The position numbers and the translations under genes were made by a program. From Candidatus Rubrivivax defluviihabitans (GTDB taxonomy: Bacteria; Pseudomonadota; Gammaproteobacteria; Burkholderiales; Burkholderiaceae_C): DNA of 64,000 nt. This document shows, one piece after another, positions 41,524 to 49,372 of this stretch; within the stretch, counting starts at the first letter, position 1; each line of letters opens with the position of its first letter. The notes beneath the pieces were generated by a model. The model did no database searches and had not been told where the DNA came from. It worked only from the letters and a program-made list of their open reading frames with translations. The stretch lies in the NCBI GenBank assembly GCA_016709385.1, contig JADJMW010000005.1, positions 372,001 to 436,000 on the forward strand, read 5' to 3'.

Positions 41524-42067
41524 GCGGGCGCGGGCAGCGCGCCTTCGTGCGCGGCGTGGCGGTCCAGCGCCGGCGCTGCGGGCGTGCCCTTCAGCGAGGT
41601 CGCCGGCGTACGCGAATGGCTCGGACTGGAAGGCCCCGTCGGCCAGCCTCGCGCCCGCAACCCCCGGCGGCCGGTAAGGTGCGTTCAATCTGGCCGATGC
41701 GGACCCAGCCTGCCGTTACGAGGTCCAGCCCCTCAAGCGCCCAACGGTACCCCGGTGCCACACCGCCGATGCGCATCGCACGCACGGCTGCTCCCGGCAT
41801 CTCCTCGGCCGCACCGGTGCGCGACTGGCAGGGCTCGCCAGCACCTTGATGATCTCCCCACTGCCGACGCGGCGCCACCGCACCTTCACCAAGAGACCTG
41901 TCTGCGCCTGGCGCCATGTCACAACTTGTCGCGACCTCGCAATTGGCAGGAACGAAGGGCGTGGATTGGCTCGGCGCCCCTAGGGTGTCGGAATTCTTGA
42001 CGTTTGGCGCAGCCGATGAATCGGTTCGTGATGATCAAGTAATTGATTTACAATGGATATTTGTAAC
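41524..42067. other. gene-poor stretch, no supported CDS
   Basis: All open frames here are short and have no recognisable signature on either strand. Base composition drops visibly after about 41980 (TGATCAAGTAATTGATTTAC), unlike the surrounding very GC-rich DNA, as expected for a regulatory region or old insertion. The sigma-54 promoter begins at its right end. Confidence 0.5.
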
Positions 42068-42083
42068 TGGCACAAGTTTTGCT
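42068..42083 (+). promoter_or_regulatory. sigma-54 (RpoN) promoter
   Basis: TGGCAC (42068-42073), five bases, TTGCT (42079-42083): the GG and GC dinucleotides are ten bases apart, exactly the -24/-12 consensus. Transcription would begin near 42094, about 200 bases before the di-haem peroxidase-like gene. An AT-rich stretch just upstream (about 42020-42066) could hold an activator or IHF site, but I cannot identify one. Confidence 0.65.
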
Positions 42084-42292
42084 ACATCCAACCTTGACAA
42101 CCGGCAGAACTCCTGCTGAGCACGCTCGGGAGTTAACGATGTTTCGGAACCTGGCACGACGACCGCGACCTGACTCCGGCTCACGTTCAGGGGGCCGAGC
42201 GGGCCCCTGGTTTCCCGGGCGCAACTGCCCCTCGCCCCCTGGATGAGGTGACTGCCCAGCTCTTGGCGACGCCGTGCCGAAGGGAGATCATG

Positions 42293-43612
42293 ATGACTTT
42301 TCCACCGATCCTCAGCCTGGTTCTGTTGCTCGCGGTGCTGATGCTGGGGGCTTGCGGCGGCGGCGGCGATGCGCCGACGCCGGCGCAGCGGGCCGAATCC
42401 GATCTGCAGGCTGCCATCCTGGCCAGCGGTGGCGCCCAGCGACTCAGGCTTCCTGACGATGGCGACTATGCCGCGATCCCGCAGGATCCACGCAACCCGA
42501 TCACGGCGTCCAAGGTGGCGCTGGGCAAGCTGCTGTTCCATGACACCATGCTCGGCACGGTCCCGGCCATGGGCGACATGCGCAACACCTATTCCTGTGC
42601 CAGTTGCCACAACGCCCGCTTCGGCTTCCAGGCGGGGGTGGCCCAGGGCATAGGCGAAGGCGGCTGGGGCCTGCTGCACCGCACGGTTGCGCCCACCGCC
42701 GATCCCGCGTTCGTCGACGTGCAGCCGCTGCGCAGTCCTTCGGCCATGAATGTGGCCTGGCAGCGCAACGTGCTGTGGAACGGGCAGTTCGGCGCCACCG
42801 CCAGCAATGTGGGCACCGAGAGCGCTTGGACAGCAGGCACGCCCAAGGCGACGAATCTTCTCGGTTACCAGGGCCTGGAGACGCAGGCCATCGCGGGCCA
42901 GAAGGTGCACCGCCTGGGAGCCGCGCCCGCCGTCTACCAGCCGATGTTCGATGCCGCCTTCCCCGACTGGCCGGTCGAAACGCGCTACGGCGCCGAGGCT
43001 GCAGGCCTGGCTATAGCCGCCTTCGAGCGCACCTTGCTGGCCAATCGCGCTCCCTTCCAGCGCTGGCTGCGTGGCGACCAGGCGGCCATGAGCGAGGTGC
43101 ACAAGCGCGGTGCGGCACTGTTCTTTGGCAAGGCTGGCTGCGTCGCCTGCCATGACGGCCCTCCGCTGGCCACCGAGTCCTTCCATGCGATGGGCATGCC
43201 CGACCTGGTAGGACTTCGGGTCGACCTTGACAGCCAGCCCGAACACCGCGGCCGTGGCGGCTTCACTGGCGTCGCGGAAGACGCCTTCAGGTTCAAGACG
43301 CCGCAGCTTTACAACCTGTCCGACAGCCCGTTCTATGGCCACGGCGGCAACTTTCGAACGCTGCGCGAAGTCATCGTCTACAAGAACCGGGCGGTGGCCG
43401 CCAATTCGCGGGTGCCGGCGCAGCAGCTCTCGCCCATGTTCAGGCCGCTGGGGCTGTCGGAGACTGAAGTCGACGAGCTGACCGCCTTCATCGCCGAAGC
43501 GCTGCGTGACCCCGACCTGGCCCGCTACGAGCCGACGCTGCTGCCCACGCAAGCCTGCCCCATCAACGCCGACGCGCAATCGATGATCGAGCTGGGTTTC
43601 TCGGGCCCGTAG
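42293..43612 (+). CDS. di-haem cytochrome c peroxidase / MauG family lipoprotein
   Basis: The protein has 439 residues from ATG 42293, which sits six bases after AGGGAG; ATG 42290 is an alternative. LLLAVLMLGAC is a lipobox ending at C21, so it is membrane-anchored in the periplasm. Two c-haem sites are CASCH (C102, C105, H106) and CVACH near residue 282. The region YNLSDSPFYGHGGNFRTLREV is typical of the CcpA/MauG group. It may reduce hydrogen peroxide or oxidise a partner protein. It is preceded by a sigma-54 promoter. No methylamine dehydrogenase genes are nearby. Confidence 0.9.
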   Translation: MTFPPILSLVLLLAVLMLGACGGGGDAPTPAQRAESDLQAAILASGGAQRLRLPDDGDYAAIPQDPRNPITASKVALGKLLFHDTMLGTVPAMGDMRNTYSCASCHNARFGFQAGVAQGIGEGGWGLLHRTVAPTADPAFVDVQPLRSPSAMNVAWQRNVLWNGQFGATASNVGTESAWTAGTPKATNLLGYQGLETQAIAGQKVHRLGAAPAVYQPMFDAAFPDWPVETRYGAEAAGLAIAAFERTLLANRAPFQRWLRGDQAAMSEVHKRGAALFFGKAGCVACHDGPPLATESFHAMGMPDLVGLRVDLDSQPEHRGRGGFTGVAEDAFRFKTPQLYNLSDSPFYGHGGNFRTLREVIVYKNRAVAANSRVPAQQLSPMFRPLGLSETEVDELTAFIAEALRDPDLARYEPTLLPTQACPINADAQSMIELGFSGP

Positions 43613-44002
43613 CGAGAATGCCCGCCTGGCATGTCTTGCTGAAGCCAATGACGACGTGGCGCGCAGGCAGCCACGCACTGGTGAGCTCATCGCTGGAGTT
43701 CATGACCCGGCAGGCGGCGCAGGCGCCTCGGTTGGGCGCGTGGCGCAGACCCGAGGGCAGGTGTCGGACAACCCTCAAGCAGATCTCCGGATTGCCGTCA
43801 GTCGCGAACGCCTGCTCCTGGCCGTGGGAGCCGACCCGATTTCGCCCAGGAACGGCCGGTCCGCATCGGGTTTCCGAACTTCAGGATGGCTCTGCCGCGC
43901 GGCCACGCCGCGGCGACGTCGAGCTGATCGCACAGCTTGCCCACCCGCCCCGCCTTGAGCTTATGCACTCGCCAGCCTGCGGCGCCCAAAGCGGGCGCAG
44001 CC
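43613..44002. other. intergenic stretch without a supported gene
   Basis: The 390 bases between the convergent peroxidase-like and DUF6352 genes contain open frames of up to about 130 codons, but none has a recognisable motif, a plausible ribosome site or a neighbour overlap. I see no terminator with a T-run. Confidence 0.5.
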
Positions 44003-45079
44003 TCAGGAAGCGCGCGCCAGCGGCAGGTTGAGCAGCAGGTTCTGCGGCTTCAGCCGCAGCACCCCTTCGGCGTTGTACGCCAGGCCCAGGTAGACCGGGC
44101 GGCCGGCCACTTCAGCGTTCATCTCGGCCGGGTCGGTGAACTCCAGCCGGAACAGGCTGATCAGCCGCCGGCGCCGCTCGTCGTCGACCGGGCGGTCCTC
44201 GTACAAGTCGTTCAGCAGCGCCGTGCTTTCGGCGTCCAGGCCGACATGCCAGCGCCACTGCGCGTCGTCGATGCGCGGCACGGGTTCGATGCGCACTTGC
44301 ACGCCCAGCAGGTGCGCCACCCAGCGTTCGAGCACGCGCGCCAGCGCCGGCAGCCCCGAATGCGCATTGCGCAGATGGAACTGCAGACCGTGGCCCAGGT
44401 CCTGCGTGAGTTCGTGCGTCAGGTCCAGCAGCATGTGGTGGCGGCCGGCCTGGGCGCCGGCCCAGTAGCGGGCGGCGTTGTCTTCGGTCAGCACCTCCAC
44501 GTCCAGCGCCTTCGGCTGCAACCGGGCCTGGCGCAGCAGGCGGCCGAGATCACCCAGGCCCGCGGTGTCGTGCAGCAGGTCGATGGCGTCGCGGTCGGCG
44601 GCGAGCACGCGGCCTTCCTGCAGGCGGATGCGCTGCGCCCGGAACAGCAACTCCGCGGCGCGGGCTTCGAAGGCGCCCGCTGCTTCGCCGGGGCTGCCGT
44701 CGAGCAGACCGCGCAGCAGGGCCTGCACGAGCAGGTCGATGAACAGCGGCGGCGTATCGACGACACCGCGGCGGAATAGCCTCAGATAGAAGGCCTGCAA
44801 GCTGCCGGCCGCCTGCAAGGCGTCGCGGAAGCGCAGGAAGACGGCGTAGTTTTCACGGGCATCGCCGTCCTGCAGCCGCGCCAGGCGTTCGCCCGTGACC
44901 TTGCGCGTGGGCTGCTCCAGCAGCGCGGCGTGCAGCGCACGTTCGGCGGCGCAGGACTCAGTCACCGGCGCCAGTTCCGGCCGCGCCAGGAACAAACGCC
45001 ACCAGTCGTCGCCCGGCCGCAACCCGCCGCGCTCGTCGCGCGACAGGTGCTCGTAGCCGCAACCGGGCCAGAAGTCCAT
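44003..45079 (-). CDS. DUF6352 family protein
   Basis: The protein has 358 residues. The start MDFWPGCGYEHLSRDERGGL, with WWRLFLARPELAPVTESCAA shortly after, is the hallmark of DUF6352. The rest is mostly helical, with a late beta-rich part. No signal peptide or membrane helix is seen. Function is unknown. It lies 18 bases after the SenA/EgtB-like gene, as the last member of a four-gene minus-strand operon headed by a histidine kinase. Confidence 0.8.
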   Translation of the reverse strand: MDFWPGCGYEHLSRDERGGLRPGDDWWRLFLARPELAPVTESCAAERALHAALLEQPTRKVTGERLARLQDGDARENYAVFLRFRDALQAAGSLQAFYLRLFRRGVVDTPPLFIDLLVQALLRGLLDGSPGEAAGAFEARAAELLFRAQRIRLQEGRVLAADRDAIDLLHDTAGLGDLGRLLRQARLQPKALDVEVLTEDNAARYWAGAQAGRHHMLLDLTHELTQDLGHGLQFHLRNAHSGLPALARVLERWVAHLLGVQVRIEPVPRIDDAQWRWHVGLDAESTALLNDLYEDRPVDDERRRRLISLFRLEFTDPAEMNAEVAGRPVYLGLAYNAEGVLRLKPQNLLLNLPLARAS

Positions 45080-45097
45080 GCGCCGGTCGCCTTCGCG

Positions 45098-46237
45098 CTA
45101 CAACGCGCAGCTGCGAAAACCGCAGAACAGGTGGTCGCGCTCGGGTGGGGCGAAGCGACGCGCCTTGGGGTGGCGCTGGCGCGTGCGCGTCGCAAACGAA
45201 GCCCCGCGCAGCACGCCTTGCGCACCGGCGGGCGGAATCGCGTCCAGCGACCCCGGCGACGCCTCGCCCGCCCCGGGCCAGGCGCGCGCGCTGCCGGCCA
45301 CCCATTCGAAGACATCGCCCCAGACGAAGCCACGGCCGGCCGCGGTGTGCGCCGCGAGTTCCCACTCGGGCTCGGTGGGCAGGCGGCGGCCGGCCCAGCG
45401 GCACCAGGCCTCGGCCTCGTAGCGGTTGGCGTGCACCACCGGCTGCAGTGCCGGCGCGCGCTGCAGGCCGCCGCGGCGCTGCACCAGCACGCCGCCGAGC
45501 AACTGCTCCACATGCGCCGGGGCGCGCCGGCCACCGGCCTGCAGCCAGGACCAGCCGGCGTCGGACCAGAGCTCACGCCGCTCGTAGCCGCCGTCGGCGG
45601 CAAATTCGACGAACTGGCCCCAGTTCACGACCTGGGCGTCGATCTCGGATTCGGGCACCGCCACTTCGTGCGCCCAGCGTTCGTTGTGGGGCACCGTGCC
45701 GCCGCGCGCCGAACCCAGCATCCAGCGCGTCGCCGGCAGCCAGATCGGTTCACGCAACGCACGCGACGGCGGCGCGGTGGCGCGCAGGTCTTCGGCCAGC
45801 GCCTCGCACAGCCGGTCCTCGTGCAGCAGGCTCAGGCGGAAGAAGTGCAGCGCTGCGTCGTCCTCGGCGCTGCCGGCCAGCAGGTCCAGCGTGATCTCCA
45901 GCGTCTCGGCGAGAAAACCGCGCAGCGCGTCGGGCGCAGGCGTCTCGTCGCCGGCCGCCCAGGCGTCGGCCCGCGGATCGATGCCCGCCAGCCGCGTGGC
46001 CCGTGGGTCGCAGGCTTCGCCGCGCTGGCGCTGCACATGGCGCGCGATCCAGACTTCCTGGTACCAGCCGGCGTGGGCGGCGCGCTGCAGCGCGGCGGGC
46101 GACTCGTCCTGCGCCAGCAGCGCCAGCAGGTGGTTGCGGGCGTCGATGAGCGCCAGCGAGAGCAGCTCGCGCCCGGCACGGCGCATGGCCTGCGCGTCCT
46201 CGAGCGCATGCACCCCGGCGCGCAATGCTGCGTTCAC
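45098..46237 (-). CDS. SUMF1/EgtB-type protein (SenA-like) with an altered iron-ligand motif
   Basis: The protein has 379 residues from GTG 46237, eight bases after the response-regulator stop. The N-terminal DinB-like half has H55 in AHAGWYQEVWIARH and HFFRLSLLHEDRLCEALAED. The C-terminal half is a formylglycine-enzyme (FGE) fold: NRYEAEAWCRWAGRRLPTEP, WEWVA-like region VFEWVAGS, and GVLRGASFATR. Ergothioneine and selenoneine synthases need HxxxHxE for iron; here it is H139-x3-L143-x-E145, so one His ligand is lost. The protein may be an inactive or repurposed paralogue. Being embedded behind a two-component pair is unusual for this fold. Confidence 0.8.
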   Translation of the reverse strand: MNAALRAGVHALEDAQAMRRAGRELLSLALIDARNHLLALLAQDESPAALQRAAHAGWYQEVWIARHVQRQRGEACDPRATRLAGIDPRADAWAAGDETPAPDALRGFLAETLEITLDLLAGSAEDDAALHFFRLSLLHEDRLCEALAEDLRATAPPSRALREPIWLPATRWMLGSARGGTVPHNERWAHEVAVPESEIDAQVVNWGQFVEFAADGGYERRELWSDAGWSWLQAGGRRAPAHVEQLLGGVLVQRRGGLQRAPALQPVVHANRYEAEAWCRWAGRRLPTEPEWELAAHTAAGRGFVWGDVFEWVAGSARAWPGAGEASPGSLDAIPPAGAQGVLRGASFATRTRQRHPKARRFAPPERDHLFCGFRSCAL

Positions 46238-46244
46238 GCGGCCG

Positions 46245-46901
46245 TCACTCGCCCACCAGCCCGTTGCGGATGGCATACACCGTGAGCTCGGCATTGTTGG
46301 CCAGTTGCAGCTTTTCCAGCACGCGTGCGCGGTACACCGACACCGTCTTCGGGCTCAGCGTCAACTGCTCGGCAATATCGGCCAGCCGCTTGCCCGAGGC
46401 GATCATCACCAGCGTCTGCAGTTCGCGGTCGGAGAGCTTCTGGTGCAGGTTTTCGGCGACCGGCGCGGTGAGGCTTTCCACCAGCATCTGCGCGATCTCG
46501 GGCGTGACGTACTTGCGACCCTGCGCCACCGTGCGCACGGCCTGCACCAGCAGCTGCGGGTCGCCGCCCTTGTTCACGTAGCCGTGGGCGCCGGCACGCA
46601 GCGCACGGATGGCGTACTGGTCCTCGGGGTACATGCTGACCACCAGCACCTTCACCGGCGAACCTTCGTCCTTCAACGCGTGCAGTGCATCCAGGCCGCT
46701 GCGCCCGGGCAGGTTGATGTCGAGCACCAGCACGTCGCAAGCCGCACCTCGCCCGTCGGCGGCCAGCGTGCGCATCAGCGTGCGCAATTCACCGTAGTCG
46801 CCGGCCTCGCCGATGACGCGGATGTCGGGCGCGTCGGACAGCGTATCGCGTATGCCGCGCCGGATCAGCGCATGGTCGTCGCAGAGGATGACTTCGATCA
46901 T
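46245..46901 (-). CDS. NarL/FixJ family response regulator
   Basis: The protein has 218 residues. The receiver domain has D8/D9 (VILCDDHAL), the phospho-acceptor D61 in VLVLDINLPGRSG and a conserved Lys in NKGGDP. The C-terminal LuxR-type HTH reads LSDRELQTLVMIASGKRLAD and LSPKTVSVYRARVLEKL. ATG 46901 gives the classical MIEVILCDD; an open upstream extension is Pro-rich and unlikely. It lies 31 bases after the kinase gene, its probable phosphodonor. Confidence 0.93.
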   Translation of the reverse strand: MIEVILCDDHALIRRGIRDTLSDAPDIRVIGEAGDYGELRTLMRTLAADGRGAACDVLVLDINLPGRSGLDALHALKDEGSPVKVLVVSMYPEDQYAIRALRAGAHGYVNKGGDPQLLVQAVRTVAQGRKYVTPEIAQMLVESLTAPVAENLHQKLSDRELQTLVMIASGKRLADIAEQLTLSPKTVSVYRARVLEKLQLANNAELTVYAIRNGLVGE

Positions 46902-46932
46902 CGGGGAGTCAGGTGGCAGCTCATGTGGCGGC

Positions 46933-48081
46933 TCATGTGGCCGTCCACGCGGCGGTTTCGGGGTCTTCGGGCCCTTCATTGTCACCGGCCGCGGCAGCGG
47001 ACCCGGCGCCGGCCAGCGGCACCGACAGGATCAGCGAGGTGCCGGCCGCGCTGCTGCTCAGGTCGACCCAGCCGCCCACCGTGGAGGCGCGCTCGTGCAG
47101 GCCGCGCAGCCCGAAGCTCCGGGTCTTGGCCAGGTCGTCCGGGCCCAGGCCGCGGCCGTTGTCGCTGACCTCCAGCGAGAGCACGCCGCCGCTGATCGAC
47201 AAGTCCACCACCACGCGCGTGGCCGCAGCGTGTTTGCTCACGTTGGTGAGCGCCTCCTGGGCCGTGCGGTAGGCCACCAGCGGCACGCCGGCCGGCAGCG
47301 CGCGGCGGTCGGGGCTGAGGCCGCTGGTGCGGCACTCGCATTCGATGCCCGTGCGCTTCTCGAAGCGGCTGGTCATCCACTGCAGCGCCGCCACCAGGCC
47401 CTGCTCCAGGATCGCCGGGCGCAGGTTCTGCATGATGCGCTGGCTGGCCTCGATGGCGTGCGTCACCGTCTCCAGCGCCATCGCCGCGCGCTGCTGCACT
47501 GCCGGTTCGGTGGTGCGGCGGCGGATCCAGTCGAGTTCGAACTTCAGCGCCGTGAGCGAGCCGCCCACGTCGTCGTGGATCTCGCGCGCGATGGCCTGGC
47601 GTTCGCTCTCCACGCTGGTCTGCAGGTGCTGCGCCAGTTCCTGCAGGCGCCGGCGCGAGGCCTGCAGTTCGCGGTCGGCGGCCAGCCGCGCGCGCTGCGC
47701 CTCGGCCGCGGCGATGGCGTTTTCCACCGCCGGCGCCAGGCGTGAGAGGTTGTCCTTGAGCAGGTAGTCGCTGGCGCCCTGGCGCATGGCCTCGACCGCC
47801 GTTTCCTCGCCGATCTGGCCCGACACCAGGATGAAGGGCAGCGGCCGGCCGCTGGCGCGCAGCATCTGCAGCGCCTCCAGGCCGCCGAAGCCGGGCAGGT
47901 GGTAGTCCGACACCACGATGTCCCAGGGCTGCTGGAGTGCGGCGGCGAATTCGGCCCGGCTCTCGATGCGCAGCGGCTCGGCGTGGATGCCGCCGCGCTG
48001 CAGGTAGGCCATGGCCAGCGCGTGATCGGGCTCGGAGTCCTCCAGGTGCAGCAGGCGGATGGCGGGGGCGGGGCCGGTCAT
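46933..48081 (-). CDS. hybrid sensor histidine kinase (REC + HisKA_3 + HATPase)
   Basis: The protein has 382 residues. It begins with a receiver domain (LLHLEDSEPDHALAMAYLQR, phospho-Asp in IVVSDYHLPG), continues with a coiled coil and a HisKA_3 dimerisation domain with the phospho-His in REIHDDVGGSLTALKFE, and ends with an HATPase domain (EALTNVSKHA, VSDNGRGLG, GLRGLHERA). No membrane or sensory domain is present, so it is cytoplasmic and probably takes phosphate or signals from another protein through its own receiver. It is the first gene of the RR/SenA-like/DUF6352 operon. Confidence 0.92.
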   Translation of the reverse strand: MTGPAPAIRLLHLEDSEPDHALAMAYLQRGGIHAEPLRIESRAEFAAALQQPWDIVVSDYHLPGFGGLEALQMLRASGRPLPFILVSGQIGEETAVEAMRQGASDYLLKDNLSRLAPAVENAIAAAEAQRARLAADRELQASRRRLQELAQHLQTSVESERQAIAREIHDDVGGSLTALKFELDWIRRRTTEPAVQQRAAMALETVTHAIEASQRIMQNLRPAILEQGLVAALQWMTSRFEKRTGIECECRTSGLSPDRRALPAGVPLVAYRTAQEALTNVSKHAAATRVVVDLSISGGVLSLEVSDNGRGLGPDDLAKTRSFGLRGLHERASTVGGWVDLSSSAAGTSLILSVPLAGAGSAAAAGDNEGPEDPETAAWTAT

Positions 48082-48181
48082 GGCGGTCGAGTATCGCAAA
48101 CGCGTCAGGCCCCGAAGGCCGACCCGGCCCTCACAGGCATCGGACCGCGCAGATCCTCGTGCTTTCCGGGCGCATCCTGAA

Positions 48182-49033
48182 TCAAGTGGCGATGCGCGCC
48201 GCGGCCACCACGTCCAGCGCACCTTCGCCGCGCGAGAGGGCGGCGTCGAACAAGGCGGCCACGCCGGCCGTCACGGGCAGCTCGAAGCCGCCACGACGCG
48301 CTTCCTCGATCATCAGCCGCACGTCCTTGCGCGCCATCGCGAGTTCGAACGACGGCCGCGTGACGTCGGCCGAGGCGATGCGCGCGGCCCGCGCCGGCAG
48401 CGTCTGGCCGGGGTTGAAATGCTCGAACAGCGAGAACGCATCCTGGGTCGAGATGCCCACCGCGGCCGCCAGCCGGTTGACGTCGCCGAGCACGCCGATG
48501 ATGCCGATGAGCGTGAGGTTGCCGAACAGCTTGAACGCCGCTGCGCGCTCGGGCGCTTCGCCCACGTGGACCACCTTGCCGGTCATCTGCTGCAGCGCGG
48601 GCAGCAATGCGTCGTGCTGCGCCTGCGCGCACGACAGCAGCATCAGGCCGCTGCCTTCCAGCGCATTCGCCGGGCCCATGAAGACCGGCGCATGAACGAA
48701 GCCGCGGCCGCGCGCGCGCCAGCGCGCCACGCGCTCGGCCGTGGGCGTGACGGCCGTGGTGGTGTGGTCGACGATCCAGGTGCCGGGCGCGATGACCGCG
48801 GCCAAGGGTTCCAGCACGGTGTCGACCGAGGCATCGTCGGCCAGCGACAGATGAAGCCGCTCGGCACCGGCCAGGGCCGCAGCCGGGTCGTCGAAGGCCG
48901 TGGCGCCCACGTCCTGCAAGGCACGCGCCTTGGCGGCGCTGCGGTTCCACACGTTGACCTGGTGACCGTTGGCGCGCATGCGGCGCACGAAGCCCGAGCC
49001 CATGAGTCCGGTACCGAAGAAGGTGACTTTCAT
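48182..49033 (-). CDS. NAD(P)-dependent 3-hydroxyacid dehydrogenase (HIBADH/GLYR family)
   Basis: The protein has 283 residues. MKVTFFGTGLMGSGFVRRMR is the Rossmann start. VHAPVFMGPANALEGSGLML is the substrate-binding signature region, and FKLFGNLTLIGIIGVLGD contains the catalytic Lys. Members reduce or oxidise short beta-hydroxyacids or succinic semialdehyde; the exact substrate is not determined. It lies 100 bases upstream of the histidine kinase on the same strand and may or may not share its transcript. Confidence 0.85.
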   Translation of the reverse strand: MKVTFFGTGLMGSGFVRRMRANGHQVNVWNRSAAKARALQDVGATAFDDPAAALAGAERLHLSLADDASVDTVLEPLAAVIAPGTWIVDHTTTAVTPTAERVARWRARGRGFVHAPVFMGPANALEGSGLMLLSCAQAQHDALLPALQQMTGKVVHVGEAPERAAAFKLFGNLTLIGIIGVLGDVNRLAAAVGISTQDAFSLFEHFNPGQTLPARAARIASADVTRPSFELAMARKDVRLMIEEARRGGFELPVTAGVAALFDAALSRGEGALDVVAAARIAT

Positions 49034-49132
49034 CTTTGCGGATCCTTTGATGACGATGCAGCACGATAACGCGGCGCCGACCGGCTGGAGCCCCCGGGGC
49101 GGCCCTGCCCTGGCGGCCCCTACACTGGACCC

Positions 49133-49351
49133 ATGGGGTTCAAGGACTGGTTCTCGCGGCGCAAATCCGAGCCTTCGGACCGGCAGCGTGCAATCGACCT
49201 CATTGCGGCCATCGACAAGGGCGGACTGCCATTGAACGCGGCGCGGGTGAACGATATCGCGCGCGGGCTCGGGCTGGAGGTTTCGACGCGGGCCCGGGTC
49301 GAGGACACCATTGCGCGCATCCGCCGGGCCCTGGACAGGCAGGCCTTCTGA
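49133..49351 (+). CDS. small conserved-looking hypothetical protein
   Basis: The protein has 72 residues. It is basic and helical: MGFKDWFSRRKSEPSDRQRA, then two predicted helices (AIDLIAAIDKG and ARVNDIARGLGLEV) and a final charged helix ending RALDRQAF. A TACACT box lies only six bases before the ATG (49121-49126), so the message would be nearly leaderless. It is flanked by minus-strand genes on both sides. No family is recognised. Confidence 0.6.
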   Translation: MGFKDWFSRRKSEPSDRQRAIDLIAAIDKGGLPLNAARVNDIARGLGLEVSTRARVEDTIARIRRALDRQAF

Positions 49352-49372
49352 TCGCTCTCGAAGGGACGGGCC

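Noticed and set aside
43618..44031. Possible gene between the peroxidase-like and DUF6352 genes
   Set aside because: It lacks a ribosome site, motif or domain, and its 3' end overlaps the real convergent gene.
45098..46237. True selenoneine or ergothioneine synthase
   Set aside because: One iron-ligand His is replaced by Leu, and the usual partners (senB/senC or egtD) are absent here.
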